Below are positions 42,428 through 43,209 of a DNA stretch of 43,209 bases, one piece after another; position 1 is the stretch's first letter, and the number at the start of each line of letters is the position of its first letter. The position numbers were made by a program, and so were the translations under genes. Origin of the DNA: Rhodocyclales bacterium. GTDB lineage: Bacteria > Pseudomonadota > Gammaproteobacteria > Burkholderiales > Rhodocyclaceae. The DNA is taken from NCBI GenBank assembly GCA_016192435.1, contig JACPUD010000045.1, forward strand, positions 1 to 43,209, read 5' to 3'. Under the pieces are notes generated by a model, which was given only the letters and a program-made list of their open reading frames with translations, was not told where the DNA came from and did no database searches.

Positions 42428-43075
42428 TCATTGGGCTCCGTTCATTTTCTGCGCGTCGTCGCGATGACGCCGCCAGTTGTCGAGGTAACGCCGCACCAGC
42501 GCGGGATTGCCACGCAGGATCAGCAGGTTTTCGGCGTTGCGGGCCTGCGCCGACCAAGTGAAATTGTAGCTGCCGGTGATGACGACGGCGTCGGCATGAG
42601 CGGCATCGATCAGCATCACCTTGTTGTGTGCGGCGGCATAGCGGGTTTCCAGCCAGACCGGGATGCCGCCTTCGAGCATTTGCGGCAACAGCGACTTGTC
42701 GCTCTTTTCCAGCATCTCGCGGTCGGCCAGGATTTCCACCACGACGCCGCGCGCCCTGGCATCCGTCAGCGCGCTGGCGATCGAGCGACTGGTCAGCAGG
42801 TAGGCCTGGACATGGATACTCTGGCGCGCTGCGCCGACCACGCGCACGATGGCCCCTTCGGCATCGTCCCAGGGCGTGAACAGCACCTCGACGGTGCCGG
42901 TCGCCGGCAACGCCGTGGCGCCAGCATTGACGCTGAAAAACAGCGCCAATGCAACTAGCAGCGGCCATCCCCCCAGCCCCCTTCCCACGGCTGGCTTTGC
43001 ACAGCCAGCCGGCTGCGGCGGCGCGGAGCAGTGCTCCGCGAAACCCCGCCTACGCCCAAGGGAAGTGGGTGACAT
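42428..43075 (-). CDS. Phospholipase D-like (HKD) exported protein
   Basis: A PLD-superfamily protein with a single HKD motif: AAHNKVMLIDAAHADAVVITGSYNFTWSAQ (H-x-K-x4-D then G-S-x-N), as in the small Nuc-type endonucleases and their relatives, which act as dimers. VEVLFTPWDDAEGAIVRVVG and SIHVQAYLLTSRSIASAL precede it. A signal sequence (WPLLVALALFFSVNAGATA) points to the periplasm. The start is unsure: ATG at 43075 gives 215 residues, but the first 30 are coded by a GC-rich palindromic repeat. A GTG at 42988, just before the signal peptide, may be the true start. Confidence 0.82.
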   Translation of the reverse strand: MSPTSLGRRRGFAEHCSAPPQPAGCAKPAVGRGLGGWPLLVALALFFSVNAGATALPATGTVEVLFTPWDDAEGAIVRVVGAARQSIHVQAYLLTSRSIASALTDARARGVVVEILADREMLEKSDKSLLPQMLEGGIPVWLETRYAAAHNKVMLIDAAHADAVVITGSYNFTWSAQARNAENLLILRGNPALVRRYLDNWRRHRDDAQKMNGAQ

Positions 43076-43105
43076 TGGATCGCGGCCTGCGGCCGCTCCA
43101 TGATC
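42981..43105. repeat. Composite palindromic repeat between the PLD and RsmB-like genes
   Basis: Three consecutive hairpins occupy this stretch: GGCTGGCT with AGCCAGCC (42989-43010, 6-nt loop), CGCGGAGCA with TGCTCCGCG (43022-43040, 1-nt centre), and GCGGCC with GGCCGC (43082-43096). The arrangement is typical of an intergenic mosaic element, here apparently captured as the start of the PLD gene. Confidence 0.55.
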
Positions 43106-43110
43106 AACGC

Positions 43111-43209
43111 TCACTTTGCGCGTTCCAGCACCGCCGCATAGAAGCCGTCGGTGCCGTGCTGCTGCGGCGACAGGCGCATGTCCTCGCCGCAATCGATGAC
43201 GATGCCCTG
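43111..43209 (-). CDS. RsmB/NOP-family RNA methyltransferase, C-terminal end
   Basis: Only the last 32 residues are in the window, ending MRLSPQQHGTDGFYAAVLER with AK and TGA. The H-G-T-D-G-F-Y-A-A-V-L pattern is the C-terminal signature of RsmB/NOP-type m5C RNA methyltransferases. The active site lies beyond the right edge, so the target RNA cannot be judged. Confidence 0.75.
   Translation of the reverse strand, partial: QGIVIDCGEDMRLSPQQHGTDGFYAAVLERAK

Noticed and set aside
40714-42561. A 615-codon open frame on the plus strand
   Set aside because: It is antisense to rlmB and the MscS channel gene, with Gln/His/Asp-rich sequence and no domain.

Overview
The window is a GC-rich, tightly packed bacterial chromosome segment. 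It carries the poly(3-hydroxybutyrate) locus phaC-phaB-phaB-phaR followed by rimO, a PHA-system small protein and a phasin, together with bamD/rluD/pgeF, aerobic-style cobalamin salvage genes and bacterial tRNA genes. This gene set fits a betaproteobacterium, probably of the Rhodocyclales or a related environmental group. The placement is inferred from gene content and order, not from a marker phylogeny. I see no transposase, integrase, phage gene or CRISPR array.

Layout. 1-1.8 kb: cobD (partial) and cobQ, divergent. 1.8-5.1 kb: a lipase-like hydrolase, an acyl-CoA synthetase (fadD) and a PHA-system protein. 5.1-7.8 kb: a chemoreceptor and a DmeF-type Co/Ni exporter. 7.9-18.7 kb: a neutral-lipid region with acyl-CoA-binding protein, wax ester synthase/DGAT, a TPR protein, a TetR regulator, a PHA-granule-type phasin, and a 661-residue two-domain fatty acyl-CoA reductase. 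Facing the reductase is a tight operon of aldehyde dehydrogenase, Tat-signal small subunit, GMC oxidoreductase and lipase. 18.7-20.3 kb: a FFLEELY-like protein and a secreted hydrolase. 20.3-23.6 kb: cobU and, behind a cobalamin riboswitch with terminator, cobT-cobS-cobC. 23.6-28.9 kb: a hot-dog dehydratase and thioesterase, tRNA-Glu and tRNA-Ala, an FAD-linked oxidase, a patatin and rimO. 28.9-32.9 kb: the pha locus. 33-43.2 kb: mostly housekeeping genes (ZIP transporter, pgeF, rluD, bamD, 3-hydroxyacyl-CoA dehydrogenase, thioesterase, diguanylate cyclase, rlmB, mscS-type channel, PLD-like protein, 3' end of an rsmB-like gene).

Working together. The most interesting feature is that every step of a wax-ester cycle can be assigned here. 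FadD activates fatty acids and ACBP buffers acyl-CoA. The reductase makes fatty alcohol and WS/DGAT joins alcohol and acyl-CoA. The opposing operon could run the reverse route: lipase cleaves the ester, the GMC enzyme oxidises the alcohol, the aldehyde dehydrogenase makes the acid, and FadD recycles it. The region is interleaved with PHA-granule proteins, and the WS/DGAT carries a Lys/Ala/Pro-rich tail like that of the phasin. This suggests two storage polymers handled by one gene neighbourhood. The PHA synthase gene has a clear promoter overlapped by a TGCA-containing palindrome, a likely PhaR operator. A short dispersed repeat (core GAGTTGGCGCTGGCG) recurs at least six times, both between genes and inside coding regions.
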